Below, in pieces: positions 39,875 to 49,878 of a stretch of 64,000 nucleotides of DNA (position 1 is its first letter; the number at the start of each line of letters is the position of its first letter). The translations under genes and the position numbers were made by a program. The notes beneath the pieces are model-generated. The model was given only the letters and a program-made list of their open reading frames with translations, was not told where the DNA came from and did not search any database. Source of the DNA: Acidiferrum sp963771295 (GTDB lineage: Bacteria; Acidobacteriota; Terriglobia; Acidiferrales; UBA7541); assembly GCA_963771295.1 (NCBI GenBank), contig CAVYTB010000014.1, forward strand, positions 620,001 through 684,000. Reading direction: 5' to 3'.

Positions 39875-42700
39875 ATGAATACCCCAGTAAAACCGGAAGC
39901 TCCTCGAGTAGATCAGATTTTTATGGGCGCGGAGGCAAGATTCGATCGTTGGCGCGCTTTGCATAAAGCATCGCGCATGTGGGAAAGGTCAACCAGCCAG
40001 CAGGATTCCAGCAAGGCCGAGCATCAAGCGGCTGTGACCAAGTGCTTCCAGGACTTATTACAGTGGGAAGATTTCTTTGCCTATCCTGGACAAAAATTGC
40101 TCACCTCCCTCAACGAACGCATCGTTTCAGGCGACGCCGCAGGTGCGACTCGTTTGATTCAGTCGATAGGCAACGCCCTTCTGACGCATTCCTATCGGAC
40201 GAACGTCGCGGAGTGGGACAGCGAGGATCAAGTACCCGTCAATCTCGTTGAACGCGTGCCTGTTGGCGGTGAAGACGGTGCGCCACACCGGCCGTATTTC
40301 GAAGTCCTTGTCGTGAGTCCTGCACGCCGGACAGCATGGCAGGAACTGGCCCAGGACTTCCGCAAGTTGCGGAGACCACAGGACAAGTTCGTCTATGAAC
40401 TAGTGTTTGTATCTTCATTTGAGGACGCTGTACTCGCAACGATTCTAAACGGCAGCATTGAAGCGGTGATCGTTTACGAGGGAATTTCGTTTAGCTCATC
40501 GCATAACAGCCCGGTTCTGCGTGAAGTTCTCACCAGCCATCTAGCCGCCAGCGGGATCAGCCCGAATTCTGCAGATTTGAGTATGTCGCTTGGTCGGGGA
40601 TTGAAACAGTTACGGCCCGAATTGGATATCTATTTTCTAAGCGATCGGGAAGTGGAGAAGGTGGCAGGCGATGTCAACGCGGATTTCCTCCGCCGGGTTT
40701 TTTATCAGGTTGAAGAACCCTTGGAGCTGCATCTGAGCATTCTTGATGGGGTCGCCGACCGATTCGATACGCCATATTTCGATAACTTGCAGAAATACGC
40801 GCAGCGTCCGATCGGAACATTTCACGCGCTTCCGGTGGCTCGCGGCAAATCCATCTTTAAATCGAATTGGATCAGCGATATGGGCAGGTTCTACGGAATC
40901 AACCTGTTCCTCGCCGAATCTTCAGCAACTACAGGCGGACTGGATAGTCTTCTGGAGCCCACCGGGAACATCAAGGTGGCCCAAGACAAAGCCGCTCGCG
41001 CGTTTGGCGCGGACCGCGTTTTCTTTGTGACTAACGGAACTTCCACTTCCAACAAGATGGTGGAGCAGGCTTTGCTGGGGCCCGGCGACATCGTTCTGGT
41101 TGACCGCAATTGCCACAAATCGCATCACTACGGCGCGGTCCTTTCTGGTGCTTATCCTCTATATGTCGAAGCGTATCCCCTTACGCAATATTCCATGTAC
41201 GGTGCCGTACCTCTCAGAACGATCAAGAAAGCCTTACTTGATTTGAAAGCCGAGGGGCGACTCGACCGTGCACGGCTTCTGGTGCTCACGAATTGCACCT
41301 TTGATGGACATATTTACAATCCGGAGCGGGTTATGGAGGAATGTCTCGCGATCAAACCTGATCTCATCTTTCTTTGGGATGAAGCGTGGTTTGGATTCGC
41401 GAGATGGAGTCCCTTCTATCGCCGGCGCACTGCGATGGGAGCCGCTGCCGTTCTGGAGAACAAGTTCAAGGATCCCGCCTATCGGGCGGCGTATCAGGAA
41501 CAGGAAAAGAAGCTCGGAGCTGAGCTCAAAGCTGACGAAAAAACTCTGCTCGACGCTCGGCTGCTTCCAAACCCGGACAAAGTTCGTCTGCGCGTTTATC
41601 AAACCAACTCGACGCACAAATCGATGTCCTGCCTGCGGCAGGGCTCCATGGTGCTCGTCAAAGATCAGGATTACCACACCGTCGAGGAGCAATTCCACGA
41701 GGCGGTTTTTACCCACGCCTCCACGTCACCCAACCTTCAGATCATCGCCACGTTGGACGTAGCGCGGCGTCAGATGGAATTGGAGGGCTACGAACTGGTG
41801 AACCGGGCCATGCAATTGGCTCTGGATTTGCGTCGTGAAGTCAATTCCCACCCGCTAATCTCGAAATATTTCCGAATCCTCGGCGCCGACGAAATGATTC
41901 CTGCCGAGTTCCGCAATTCGGGTTTCGTGGACTATCTGACTCCCGGCGTGAACTTGGCTTCCGGCGTGAAGGCTATGAGGGAAGACGAATTTGCCCTAGA
42001 TGTAACACGTCTCACGCTGGTTTGCGGCTCGGCGGGATTTGACGGCACGCAATTCAAGAATCTGCTTGCGGCAGATTATGACATTCAGCTGAACAAGACG
42101 TCGCGCAACAGCGTCCTATTGCAAACGAACATCAACAACACCCGCAGTGACATCGCCCAGTTGATTAAGGTCCTCGTCCAGATTTCACAAGGCATCGAGA
42201 AGAAGCTTGCAGACGGCGGCAACACGGCCAGGCAGACGTTCGATGCGCGCGTGAAGGCTCTGATGACCGATGTGCCGGACCTTCCTAATTTCAGCTGCTT
42301 CTTCGAGCGATTCCGCGAGGACCCTTCCAGCAAAACAAGCGAAGGCGATATGCGCACCGCATTCTTCGCGGCTTATCGCGAAGAACAATGCGAACATATC
42401 AAACTCTCAAGCCCGGAAATCGATAAACGTCTGAAGGAAGGGCCGGAGTTGGTTTCGGCAAACTTCGTAATCCCATATCCCCCAGGATTCCCCATCATGG
42501 TGCCGGGTCAGGTCATCAATGCGCAAACGATTGAGTTCATGCGAAAACTCGACGTCAAAGAAATTCATGGTTTCAGTGCTGCACTTGGATTGAAGCTACT
42601 CAATCCGGCGTTCCTGCGCTCATTGAAAGCTCCGGGCAACCAATCAGCAGACGCAGCGAAACAGGTGAAGAAGGCCGCGCGTCCAGCTTCGGCTGGTTAA
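39875..42700 (+). CDS. PLP-dependent Orn/Lys/Arg-type decarboxylase, long form
   Basis: A 941-residue enzyme of the fold-type I basic amino-acid decarboxylase family, which removes CO2 from arginine, lysine or ornithine and uses up a proton. The PLP Lys582 lies in TNSTHKSMSCLRQGSMV, and the Asp in LIFLWDEAWFGFARWSPFY is the ring-nitrogen partner. Other family motifs are FVTNGTSTSNKMVEQALLGP and VDRNCHKSHHYG. The N-terminal 300 residues include a wing-like domain; the enzyme is about 200 residues longer than AdiA/CadA. GGAGG eight bases upstream fixes the ATG. Substrate not decidable. It is the first gene behind repeat copy 3. Confidence 0.8.
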   Translation: MNTPVKPEAPRVDQIFMGAEARFDRWRALHKASRMWERSTSQQDSSKAEHQAAVTKCFQDLLQWEDFFAYPGQKLLTSLNERIVSGDAAGATRLIQSIGNALLTHSYRTNVAEWDSEDQVPVNLVERVPVGGEDGAPHRPYFEVLVVSPARRTAWQELAQDFRKLRRPQDKFVYELVFVSSFEDAVLATILNGSIEAVIVYEGISFSSSHNSPVLREVLTSHLAASGISPNSADLSMSLGRGLKQLRPELDIYFLSDREVEKVAGDVNADFLRRVFYQVEEPLELHLSILDGVADRFDTPYFDNLQKYAQRPIGTFHALPVARGKSIFKSNWISDMGRFYGINLFLAESSATTGGLDSLLEPTGNIKVAQDKAARAFGADRVFFVTNGTSTSNKMVEQALLGPGDIVLVDRNCHKSHHYGAVLSGAYPLYVEAYPLTQYSMYGAVPLRTIKKALLDLKAEGRLDRARLLVLTNCTFDGHIYNPERVMEECLAIKPDLIFLWDEAWFGFARWSPFYRRRTAMGAAAVLENKFKDPAYRAAYQEQEKKLGAELKADEKTLLDARLLPNPDKVRLRVYQTNSTHKSMSCLRQGSMVLVKDQDYHTVEEQFHEAVFTHASTSPNLQIIATLDVARRQMELEGYELVNRAMQLALDLRREVNSHPLISKYFRILGADEMIPAEFRNSGFVDYLTPGVNLASGVKAMREDEFALDVTRLTLVCGSAGFDGTQFKNLLAADYDIQLNKTSRNSVLLQTNINNTRSDIAQLIKVLVQISQGIEKKLADGGNTARQTFDARVKALMTDVPDLPNFSCFFERFREDPSSKTSEGDMRTAFFAAYREEQCEHIKLSSPEIDKRLKEGPELVSANFVIPYPPGFPIMVPGQVINAQTIEFMRKLDVKEIHGFSAALGLKLLNPAFLRSLKAPGNQSADAAKQVKKAARPASAG

Positions 42701-42888
42701 GCTTTGCGGGCCGATCCGAGGAAGAAGCCGCGAAAAATCAGAAAGGGCCGACTCCTCAAAGAATGCCGCGATGAAAGTTGCAGAGCGAAATCCAGTGCTG
42801 AGGACGACCCGTTGGTTAGTTCCCAGCAGCGGGATTGCATGAAGGATTTCGAAACGAGGGCGAATTCATTTCGTCCAAGGAGGACATT

Positions 42889-44538
42889 ATGGCGTCTGCG
42901 CCAGTACGTCGGCTCTCGGTGACTCTTGAACAACAAAAGGAGTTTGAAAAGCTCAGTCCATTCGAACTGAAAGACAAATTGATCCATTTGGCTGGCGAAG
43001 CCTCTCAGCATAGCGCTCAGACCATGCTAAATGCAGGGCGCGGCAATCCGAATTGGATTGCAACCACTCCCCGCGATGCTTTTTTCACACTTGGTACGTT
43101 CGCGGTCCAGGAATCGAAACGGGTATGGGACGAGCCCGACCTTGGCGGAATGCCACAAAAGAACGGCATAGCAAAACGCCTGTCGGACTTTGTCGCCAAA
43201 AACCCCAATGCACCAGGCGTCGGGCTGCTTCACGCGGCCATCGAATATGCAGTAAGGGAACTCAAATTCAACGCGGATGCTTTCGTTCACGAGTTGGTTG
43301 ACAGCATTATCGGAGACCAATACCCGTCCCCAGACCGCATGCTGGTCCACGCCGAACGCGTGGTGCACGAATATCTGGCCAAGGAAATGTGCGGCGGCAA
43401 GGCGCCGGCCGGCAAGTTCGACATCTTCGCGGTCGAAGGCGGCACGGCGGCAATGTGCTACATCTTCGATTCGCTCCTTGTGAACCACCTGTTACATCGA
43501 GGAGACAAAGTAGCTCTCGCTGTCCCGACGTTCACTCCGTATATAGAGATCTGTCATCTCGATCGATTCCATTTTGACATCGTGGAGATAAATGCCAGTG
43601 AGGTAACTGCCGGCGATGCACGGCATACCTGGCAATATCCAGATGCGGAGATCGATAAACTCAAAGATCCATCCATCAAAGCACTGTTCTTTGTTAACCC
43701 AAGCAATCCTCCGTCCGTGGCTATGCGCGCCACCTCAATGGCGCGGCTGGCTAGTCTAATTCAGAACGACCGTCCGGATCTGATCGTGGTCACCGATGAC
43801 GTTTACGGAACGTTTGTGCCCGGTTTCCGCTCTTTGATGGCCGAAGTTCCACACAACACCATCGGCGTGTACTCATTCTCAAAGTACTTCGGTTGCACCG
43901 GGTGGCGCCTCGGAGTGGTTGCGATTCACCAGGACAATATGTTCGACAAAGCAATCGCAAAGCTGCCTGAGGCTGTTCGCCGGGAATTGAATACTCGCTA
44001 TGGGGCTCTGACGCTTCATCCGGAAGACATCAAGTTCATTGACCGCATGGTGGCGGATAGCCGTTGTGTTGCCCTCAATCACACCGCCGGCCTGTCGCTG
44101 CCACAGCAGGTTCAGATGACGTTGTTCTCGCTCTTCGCCCTTCTGGACAAGGACGACCGCTACAAGAAACTCACCAAGGAAATTGTGCAACGCCGGTTGA
44201 AAGCCCTGTGGGCTGGGATGAATGTGCCCCTTCACGAAGATCCGATGCGCGCTGATTATTACGCGACCCTGGACATCATGGTGTGGGCCGAAAAGACTCA
44301 TGGCCCGGCGTTCGTCGAATTTCTCAAGAAGAACTATCACCCGTTTGATGTTCTGTTCGCGCTGGCGGAGAAATTCTCGATCGTCCTTCTCAACGGAAGC
44401 GGCTTTGCCGGGCCGGATTGGTCGATAAGAGTGTCGCTGGCCAATCTGCCGGACGAGGAGTACTCCAAAATCGGCGAGCAACTGGAGGCAGTAGTACAGG
44501 CAGGAGTTGCTGCGTGGAAGGCCCAAGCGTCCGCCTAG
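42889..44538 (+). CDS. asdA: Aspartate 4-decarboxylase (bifunctional aminotransferase)
   Basis: A 549-residue PLP enzyme turning L-aspartate into L-alanine and CO2, with aminotransferase side activity. Family features: LNAGRGNPNWIATTPRDAFF near the N-terminus, VEGGTAAMCYIFDSLLVNHL, NPSNPPSVAMR, and the PLP Lys332 in VYSFSKYFGCTGWRLGVV. Length and the long N-terminal arm distinguish it from plain aspartate aminotransferases. AAGGAGG before the ATG at 42889 decides the start over an upstream ATG at 42835. The next gene is the AspT antiporter, the well-known partner that exchanges aspartate for alanine. Confidence 0.88.
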   Translation: MASAPVRRLSVTLEQQKEFEKLSPFELKDKLIHLAGEASQHSAQTMLNAGRGNPNWIATTPRDAFFTLGTFAVQESKRVWDEPDLGGMPQKNGIAKRLSDFVAKNPNAPGVGLLHAAIEYAVRELKFNADAFVHELVDSIIGDQYPSPDRMLVHAERVVHEYLAKEMCGGKAPAGKFDIFAVEGGTAAMCYIFDSLLVNHLLHRGDKVALAVPTFTPYIEICHLDRFHFDIVEINASEVTAGDARHTWQYPDAEIDKLKDPSIKALFFVNPSNPPSVAMRATSMARLASLIQNDRPDLIVVTDDVYGTFVPGFRSLMAEVPHNTIGVYSFSKYFGCTGWRLGVVAIHQDNMFDKAIAKLPEAVRRELNTRYGALTLHPEDIKFIDRMVADSRCVALNHTAGLSLPQQVQMTLFSLFALLDKDDRYKKLTKEIVQRRLKALWAGMNVPLHEDPMRADYYATLDIMVWAEKTHGPAFVEFLKKNYHPFDVLFALAEKFSIVLLNGSGFAGPDWSIRVSLANLPDEEYSKIGEQLEAVVQAGVAAWKAQASA

Positions 44539-44579
44539 AAGGCGGCACTAAACCAAGATTCGGAATAAGGAGATAAACG

Positions 44580-46280
44580 ATGTTCATAGTGACATGGTTT
44601 TTCGAGACTCTCCGACACTACCCGGAGATCGCCATCTTCCTCACCCTGGCCTTGGGCTATTACTTCGGCAAGTTCACCTTCAAGGGAATTGGCCTTGGCT
44701 CGGTGACCGCTACCCTGCTGGCGGGCGTCCTGATCGGGCAGCTCGGCATTACCATCTCGCCGCCACTTAAGGCATTTGTCTTCTTGATGTTTCTCTTTGC
44801 CGTTGGTTATGGCGTCGGACCGCAGTTCGTCCGCGGTGTCGCCAAGGAAGGCATGCCGCAAGCCATCTTTGCAGTCGTCCAATGCCTGTTCTGTCTACTG
44901 GTCCCGGTAGGGATCGCCAAGCTAGCGGGCTACGATCTCGGCTATGCCGCAGGGTTGTACTCAGGCTCGCAGACGATCTCCGCCGCGATGGGCCTTTCGA
45001 CGGACGCCATCAACCGGCTCGGACTTGCTGCCGATCACACTAAGCGCCTGTTGGACTCGATGCCGATCGCCTACGCGGTGACCTATATTTTTGGAACCGT
45101 GGGTTCGGCGCTGGTCATCGCTCTGCTCGGCCCCGCGTTGTTCCGAATAAACCTTGTCACCGCCTGTAAGGACTATGAGGAAAAGCAGGGTGGAGGCGGC
45201 AAGGAACTCGGTGGGCAAGGGTCGGCCTGGCATCGTTGGGACGTCCGCGCGTTCCGCCTGAAGCCCGGTGGGAAGGCCATTGGCCTCCGGGCGATTGAGG
45301 CCGAGGCCATGCTACCAGACGCCCGCGTCTTTGTGATCCGCGTGCGCCACAATGGAGTGATCGAGGATGCCACGGCGGACACCGTGCTGAGTGAAGGTGA
45401 TGTCGTGGCCCTCGCGGGGGCTCGCGAGGCGCTCCTGAGAGTCGTCGGAGAGGGAGGAAATGAAGTTGAGGACCCGGAACTGTTGAGCGTACCCGTGGAA
45501 GGCGTCGACATACTCGTGACCAATAAGGCAGTCGACGGCAAGACACTGGCCGAGCTGGGCCAACTCCCTGCAGCACGCGGTGTCTTCCTGCGGAAAATCA
45601 CGCGAGGCGCTACCGCGACAAATATTCCCATTCTTCCGAACACCCAGATCGACCGTGGTGATCTCCTCACCATCGTCGGCCGGACGCAAGACACCACCGC
45701 CGCGGCCAAGTTGCTGGGCGTCGCTGATCGGCCGACGGATGTCGCCGATGTCGCGTTCATCGGCGGAGCCATCACCATTGGCGCGCTATTCGGTGGGCTG
45801 GTCCTGAAAGTTCATGGAGTGCCGCTGACCTTGTCGACCGCCGGAGGCGCGCTCATCGCCGGCCTCGTGTTCGGCTGGCTGCGCTCGGTACGCCCGCTAT
45901 TCGGGCGCATCCCTTCTCCCACCGTCTGGTTCATGAACTCGGTCGGTCTCAATATCTTCATCGCCGTGGTCGGCATCTCGGCCGGTCCGGGCTTCGTCAA
46001 CGGGCTAAAGACGCAGGGCGTCAGTTTGTTTCTGTGGGGCGCGGCTGCGAGTACAGTGCCTCTTGTCCTCGGTATGTTCGTTGGCAAGTATATCTTCCGC
46101 TTCCACGACGCGCTGTTGCTTGGAATCGTTTCCGGGGCGCGCACCACGACTGCTTCGCTCGGACTGGTCTGCGATCAGGCCCATAGCCAGGTTCCAGCGC
46201 TCGGTTACACCGTCACCTACGCCGTCGGCAACACTCTGCTCACGATATGGGGCATGGTCCTCATCATCCTGCTGTCCTGA
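44580..46280 (+). CDS. aspT: Aspartate:alanine antiporter (AspT family)
   Basis: A 566-residue transporter of the AAEx family. It has five or so helices at the N-terminus (IAIFLTLALGYYFGKFTFKG and next), two TrkA-C type cytosolic domains in the middle (about 205-370: RAFRLKPGGKAIGLRAIEAE; LLSVPVEGVDILVTNKAVDG), and a second membrane half with AGLVFGWLRSVRPLFGRIPS and SGARTTTASLGLVCDQAHSQ. With AsdA it makes a proton-motive cycle: aspartate in, decarboxylation consuming a proton, alanine out, with net charge movement (known for Tetragenococcus). GGAG lies before the ATG, 41 bp after asdA. Confidence 0.88.
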   Translation: MFIVTWFFETLRHYPEIAIFLTLALGYYFGKFTFKGIGLGSVTATLLAGVLIGQLGITISPPLKAFVFLMFLFAVGYGVGPQFVRGVAKEGMPQAIFAVVQCLFCLLVPVGIAKLAGYDLGYAAGLYSGSQTISAAMGLSTDAINRLGLAADHTKRLLDSMPIAYAVTYIFGTVGSALVIALLGPALFRINLVTACKDYEEKQGGGGKELGGQGSAWHRWDVRAFRLKPGGKAIGLRAIEAEAMLPDARVFVIRVRHNGVIEDATADTVLSEGDVVALAGAREALLRVVGEGGNEVEDPELLSVPVEGVDILVTNKAVDGKTLAELGQLPAARGVFLRKITRGATATNIPILPNTQIDRGDLLTIVGRTQDTTAAAKLLGVADRPTDVADVAFIGGAITIGALFGGLVLKVHGVPLTLSTAGGALIAGLVFGWLRSVRPLFGRIPSPTVWFMNSVGLNIFIAVVGISAGPGFVNGLKTQGVSLFLWGAAASTVPLVLGMFVGKYIFRFHDALLLGIVSGARTTTASLGLVCDQAHSQVPALGYTVTYAVGNTLLTIWGMVLIILLS

Positions 46281-46313
46281 CAAGGATTGAGCTGAACAGG
46301 AAGGAGAAAAGAA

Positions 46314-47795
46314 ATGAAAAAGCAAAAGCCCTATCTTGTTGTTGCCACGCTTTTGTTTACCGCGATTCTAACGCCGCGTGCTTTCGCTCAATCGCAGACT
46401 TCGAACGATGAGGCTCAGCAGTTGCGCAAACTTGTCGAACAGATGCAGGCGCACATGAGCAAGATGCAGGAGGAGATTGACCAATTGAAGGGTACGAAGT
46501 CAGAGGCGTCACCAAGTCAGCCGACAGTTGCTCCAGGGGCCGCTCCAATGCAACAGGAGGGCACCATCCAAACTGCGCAGGCTCCGCTCCAAGGAACAAC
46601 CTCCGAACATGTTGGAGAAGCCACGAAGCAGTACCGGGAGTTCTCTGAGGACAAGGTTGCGGCACCACGCTTCGACAACGTGCCGCTGGACCCGAAGTAC
46701 CACGGATTTTTCCGGTTGCCGGGAACCCAGGATATTATGAAAATTGGCGGTTACTTCAAGACGGACTTCATTTATGACCTAAAACCGGCGGGGAACACCG
46801 ACGCTTTCGTTCCGGCTTCGTTTCCTATTCCACAAATCACTTCGGTAAACAATGCAACCATTTCCATCCGCCCGACACGGTTAAATCTAGATTTCCGGGT
46901 TCCAACCACCAAGGTCGGTGAGGTGCGCTTCTTTATAGAAAGTGACTTTTTCGGGACAAATTCGACCACACCAAGACTGCGTCACGCTTATGCACAAGTA
47001 GCAAATTTTTTGCTCGGCCAGACTTTCACAAATTTCATGGACCCGGATGCGTTTGCAGATACCTTGGACTTCCAAGGAGCTAACGGAATGGTCAGTCTTC
47101 GAAATCCGCAGTTCCGCTATGGATTCGCGCTCAGTCCCAGCACGACGCTCTATATTTCCGCGGAAAAGGCCAGTTCAGATGTCCTCTTCACGACTCCGCT
47201 AGGCTCCGCACAGCCAAATTCTCCTGTCCCCGATACCGTAATTCGCTTGCGTCGGGAATCTGAACGCGGACATATCCAGGTTGCCGCAATATTTCGTGAC
47301 ATCGCAGCGTTTCTCCCCGACGGGAGAACAGGTTCCGTCTTTGGCTGGGGTGTGAACACTTCAACTGCTTTCAAAACCTTTGGGAGCGACCATCTGATCT
47401 TTGCGGTCGCCGCTGGACACGGAATTTCGCGTTATATTCAGGATACCTCGGGACTTGGGATTGATGCCGAGCCAACCTCAACACCAAGCCCCCATCTGCA
47501 AGCAACGCCGGACGTGGGGGTGGAGGCAGACTATCAACACTATTGGCTAAAGAGATTGCGTTCCAATTTGGTTTACTCCTACGCCGCGGTGAACAATACC
47601 GACTTGGCGCTCCCAAAAACCTACAATCATGGTACCTACACCGCCGCCAACCTGATCTGGAATCCCTACGGGTCGCTCCATGTCGGCGCAGAGTTCTTGT
47701 ACGGCTGGACCATGGAACAGAATGGCAAGTCAGCGAATGCGCCACGCATTCAATTCAGTGCGAAGTATAGTTTCGTGAAGGTTGATCCTGATTAA
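46314..47795 (+). CDS. DcaP-like trimeric outer-membrane porin
   Basis: A 493-residue porin. After the signal peptide (ending RAFAQS) comes a coiled-coil region (NDEAQQLRKLVEQMQAHMSK, MQEEIDQLKG), a Pro/Gln-rich linker, and a beta-barrel from about residue 130 (GFFRLPGTQDIMKIGGYFKT). The family's KIGGYFKTDFIYD and RPTRLNLDFRVPTTKVGEVR motifs are recognised, and the chain ends FSAKYSFVKV. DcaP proteins take up dicarboxylates and related acids, which would fit the asdA-aspT and DASS neighbours. AGGAG lies before the ATG, 33 bp after aspT. Confidence 0.82.
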   Translation: MKKQKPYLVVATLLFTAILTPRAFAQSQTSNDEAQQLRKLVEQMQAHMSKMQEEIDQLKGTKSEASPSQPTVAPGAAPMQQEGTIQTAQAPLQGTTSEHVGEATKQYREFSEDKVAAPRFDNVPLDPKYHGFFRLPGTQDIMKIGGYFKTDFIYDLKPAGNTDAFVPASFPIPQITSVNNATISIRPTRLNLDFRVPTTKVGEVRFFIESDFFGTNSTTPRLRHAYAQVANFLLGQTFTNFMDPDAFADTLDFQGANGMVSLRNPQFRYGFALSPSTTLYISAEKASSDVLFTTPLGSAQPNSPVPDTVIRLRRESERGHIQVAAIFRDIAAFLPDGRTGSVFGWGVNTSTAFKTFGSDHLIFAVAAGHGISRYIQDTSGLGIDAEPTSTPSPHLQATPDVGVEADYQHYWLKRLRSNLVYSYAAVNNTDLALPKTYNHGTYTAANLIWNPYGSLHVGAEFLYGWTMEQNGKSANAPRIQFSAKYSFVKVDPD

Positions 47796-47819
47796 AGGAG
47801 TGCGCAGGAGACCAAATTC

Positions 47820-48386
47820 ATGTCGGCCATACTTGTGTTTTTGTTCCTACGACGATGTGTAGCATTCGCTCCGCTACTGTTTGTGGTCGCCTGCAGCCAA
47901 CCAACAGTCCGAGCTCCGGAGGCTCAGCCACCAGGCGGGTGGCACACCTTTGAAGGTACCTGGTCTGCCTCGGGCACTCGCCAGACGGTCAATCTCGAGA
48001 CGAATCACCGCTCGTCGATCTTTGATCTCACCGGGTCGCTGCTCCTGACAGGAGATCGAGGGCTGGGAGTCGGATTCCAGGCGAAGGTGATCGGCTTCTC
48101 CGACAGTCTCGCTGGCATGCAGGGTCGCTCTGTGTGGACTGACGAGAACGGTGACAAGGTCTACAGCGAATTGAAGGGTGAGTGGGTCGGAACCGGCAAT
48201 CGCATCGTAGGTACTTTCCTGGGCGGCACTGGCCGTTTTGCCGGTATCACCGGCGAGTATTCCTTTCAATGGGAGTACGTTGTCGAGTCAGAGGACGGCG
48301 GAGTAAGCGGCAGGGCTGTCAACCTTAAGGGCAAAGCGCGGTTTGGCCCGACAGCTCCCACGACTGAGGGAGAGCAGTCGAAATGA
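47820..48386 (+). CDS. Lipoprotein, allene-oxide-cyclase-like barrel
   Basis: A 188-residue lipoprotein: signal FAPLLFVVACSQP, lipid Cys near residue 24. The mature part is a row of short beta strands with repeated glycine turns (HTFEGTWSASGTRQTVNLET; DLTGSLLLTGDRGLGVGFQA; GEWVGTGNRIVGTFLGGTGR; FAGITGEYSFQW), the appearance of the AOC-barrel family. Function unknown. It is 24 bp after the porin and overlaps the DASS gene by four bases, so it belongs to the same transcript and may assist transport across the envelope (inference). Confidence 0.6.
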   Translation: MSAILVFLFLRRCVAFAPLLFVVACSQPTVRAPEAQPPGGWHTFEGTWSASGTRQTVNLETNHRSSIFDLTGSLLLTGDRGLGVGFQAKVIGFSDSLAGMQGRSVWTDENGDKVYSELKGEWVGTGNRIVGTFLGGTGRFAGITGEYSFQWEYVVESEDGGVSGRAVNLKGKARFGPTAPTTEGEQSK

Positions 48387-49798
48387 GCACAGTGACGACC
48401 TCGTTGCGTCAACAGGTAATGCGAGTCATCCCGTTCGCCTTGGCGCTTGGCATTTGGTTCTGGCCCATACCCGCCGGGCTAACGAGAGACGCTTGGCATC
48501 TCTTTGCTATATTCGCGGCGGCTATCGTCGCTGTCATCTTGAATTCATTTCCGCTCTTGACGGCCTCACTTCTGGCGGTATCGGCTGCGGTGCTAACTCG
48601 TACGATCGACCCCGCTAAGGCTTTCGCTGGTTTTGCCAATCAGAGCGTGCTTCTCGTTGTAGTGGCTTTTCTCGTCGCGAACGCGGTTGTGAAATCAGGC
48701 CTCGGAAAGCGTATCAGCCTCTTGGTGGTAAGTGCGTTCGGGCGATCTACACTCGGATTGGGTTACAGCATTTTTGTCACGGATGCGATGATTGCACCCG
48801 CGTTTCCGAGCAATACGGCACGCGGTGGCGTGCTCTATCCCATCATTCTTTCTTTGGCTCAGAATTCCGGATCCATGCCCGATGACCAGAAGAACCGAAG
48901 GATGGGCGGGTACCTTATGTTCTGCGGGATGGCGAGCCTCAGTGTGTCGTCCGCGCTTTGGCTCACGGCCACGTCCGGCAATCCAATCGCAGTGTCTTTG
49001 GCGGAGTCCTATGGAGTGAAGATCAACTTCGGCTCCTGGATGCTTGCCGCCTCGGTTCCAGTGTTGACGATGATTGCCTTGCTGCCGCTTATCCTCTACA
49101 AATTATTTCCACCCGGCGTGAGCAAGACCCCGGATGCACCCAAGGCCGCAAAAGAGGCACTGCGAAGCATGGGGCCATTGACACGGGACGAGTGGATCGT
49201 TGCTGTGGCCTTTGCCTTTATGGTGACCGGTTGGGTGATGGCGGGGACACTGAATCTGAGTCTTGCTGCGGTGGCGTTCGCCGGCCTGGGTGCGCTCCTT
49301 GCAACCAATGTCCTCACGCTAGAAGATATCAACCTACAGGGAGGAACCCTGGTCACCTTTATATGGCTCGCAGTGCTCTTTGCGTTGAGCGGCCAGTTGA
49401 ACGAACTCGGCTTCATGGGCTACGTGGGTTCCCGGTTAACGTCCCTGCTCGGGGGCACCGCTTGGCCCTTGGACTACGTCGTTCTCCTCGTCCTGTACGT
49501 ATTAATGCACTATATGTTTGTGAGCCAGTCGGCCCAAATTTTGGCTCTCTTCGACGTCTTCCTAGGAGTCGGCGTGAAGACCGGCGTTCCCGCACCATTA
49601 ATGGCCTTTGCGCTGCTGTTCGCCAGCAGCTACTTTTCAACGATTACGCCACAAGGAGGAAGCCAAAATGTAATCTTCGTGGGGAGCGGCTATCTTACTC
49701 AAGGTGAACTTTACCGACTTGGTTTACTAACCACAATTTTCTGCCTGCTCGTGTTCCTAGTGGTAGGAACCCCTTGGCTACTTTTCGTCGCGCGATGA
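48383..49798 (+). CDS. DASS-family anion transporter (dicarboxylate type)
   Basis: A 471-residue divalent-anion:sodium symporter family protein (SLC13/CitT-like). It has 11-12 helices. The hairpin with SNTARGGVLYPIILSLAQ carries the family's SNT motif, and the pseudo-repeat is in FALLFASSYFSTITPQGGSQ; the second has T-P in the place of the second SNT, which hints at a CitT/2-oxoglutarate-malate exchanger type. Overlap with the lipoprotein gene by ATGA shows coupling. It likely moves dicarboxylates (malate, succinate, fumarate or 2-oxoglutarate), supporting the aspartate module. Confidence 0.82.
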   Translation: MSTVTTSLRQQVMRVIPFALALGIWFWPIPAGLTRDAWHLFAIFAAAIVAVILNSFPLLTASLLAVSAAVLTRTIDPAKAFAGFANQSVLLVVVAFLVANAVVKSGLGKRISLLVVSAFGRSTLGLGYSIFVTDAMIAPAFPSNTARGGVLYPIILSLAQNSGSMPDDQKNRRMGGYLMFCGMASLSVSSALWLTATSGNPIAVSLAESYGVKINFGSWMLAASVPVLTMIALLPLILYKLFPPGVSKTPDAPKAAKEALRSMGPLTRDEWIVAVAFAFMVTGWVMAGTLNLSLAAVAFAGLGALLATNVLTLEDINLQGGTLVTFIWLAVLFALSGQLNELGFMGYVGSRLTSLLGGTAWPLDYVVLLVLYVLMHYMFVSQSAQILALFDVFLGVGVKTGVPAPLMAFALLFASSYFSTITPQGGSQNVIFVGSGYLTQGELYRLGLLTTIFCLLVFLVVGTPWLLFVAR

Positions 49799-49878
49799 GT
49801 TTTCTGACGCGACCGTCTGCATCAAGGACGGATTCGAGGGCAAGCGGATTTCAGATCTCGTTTGAAAGGAACATAAAG

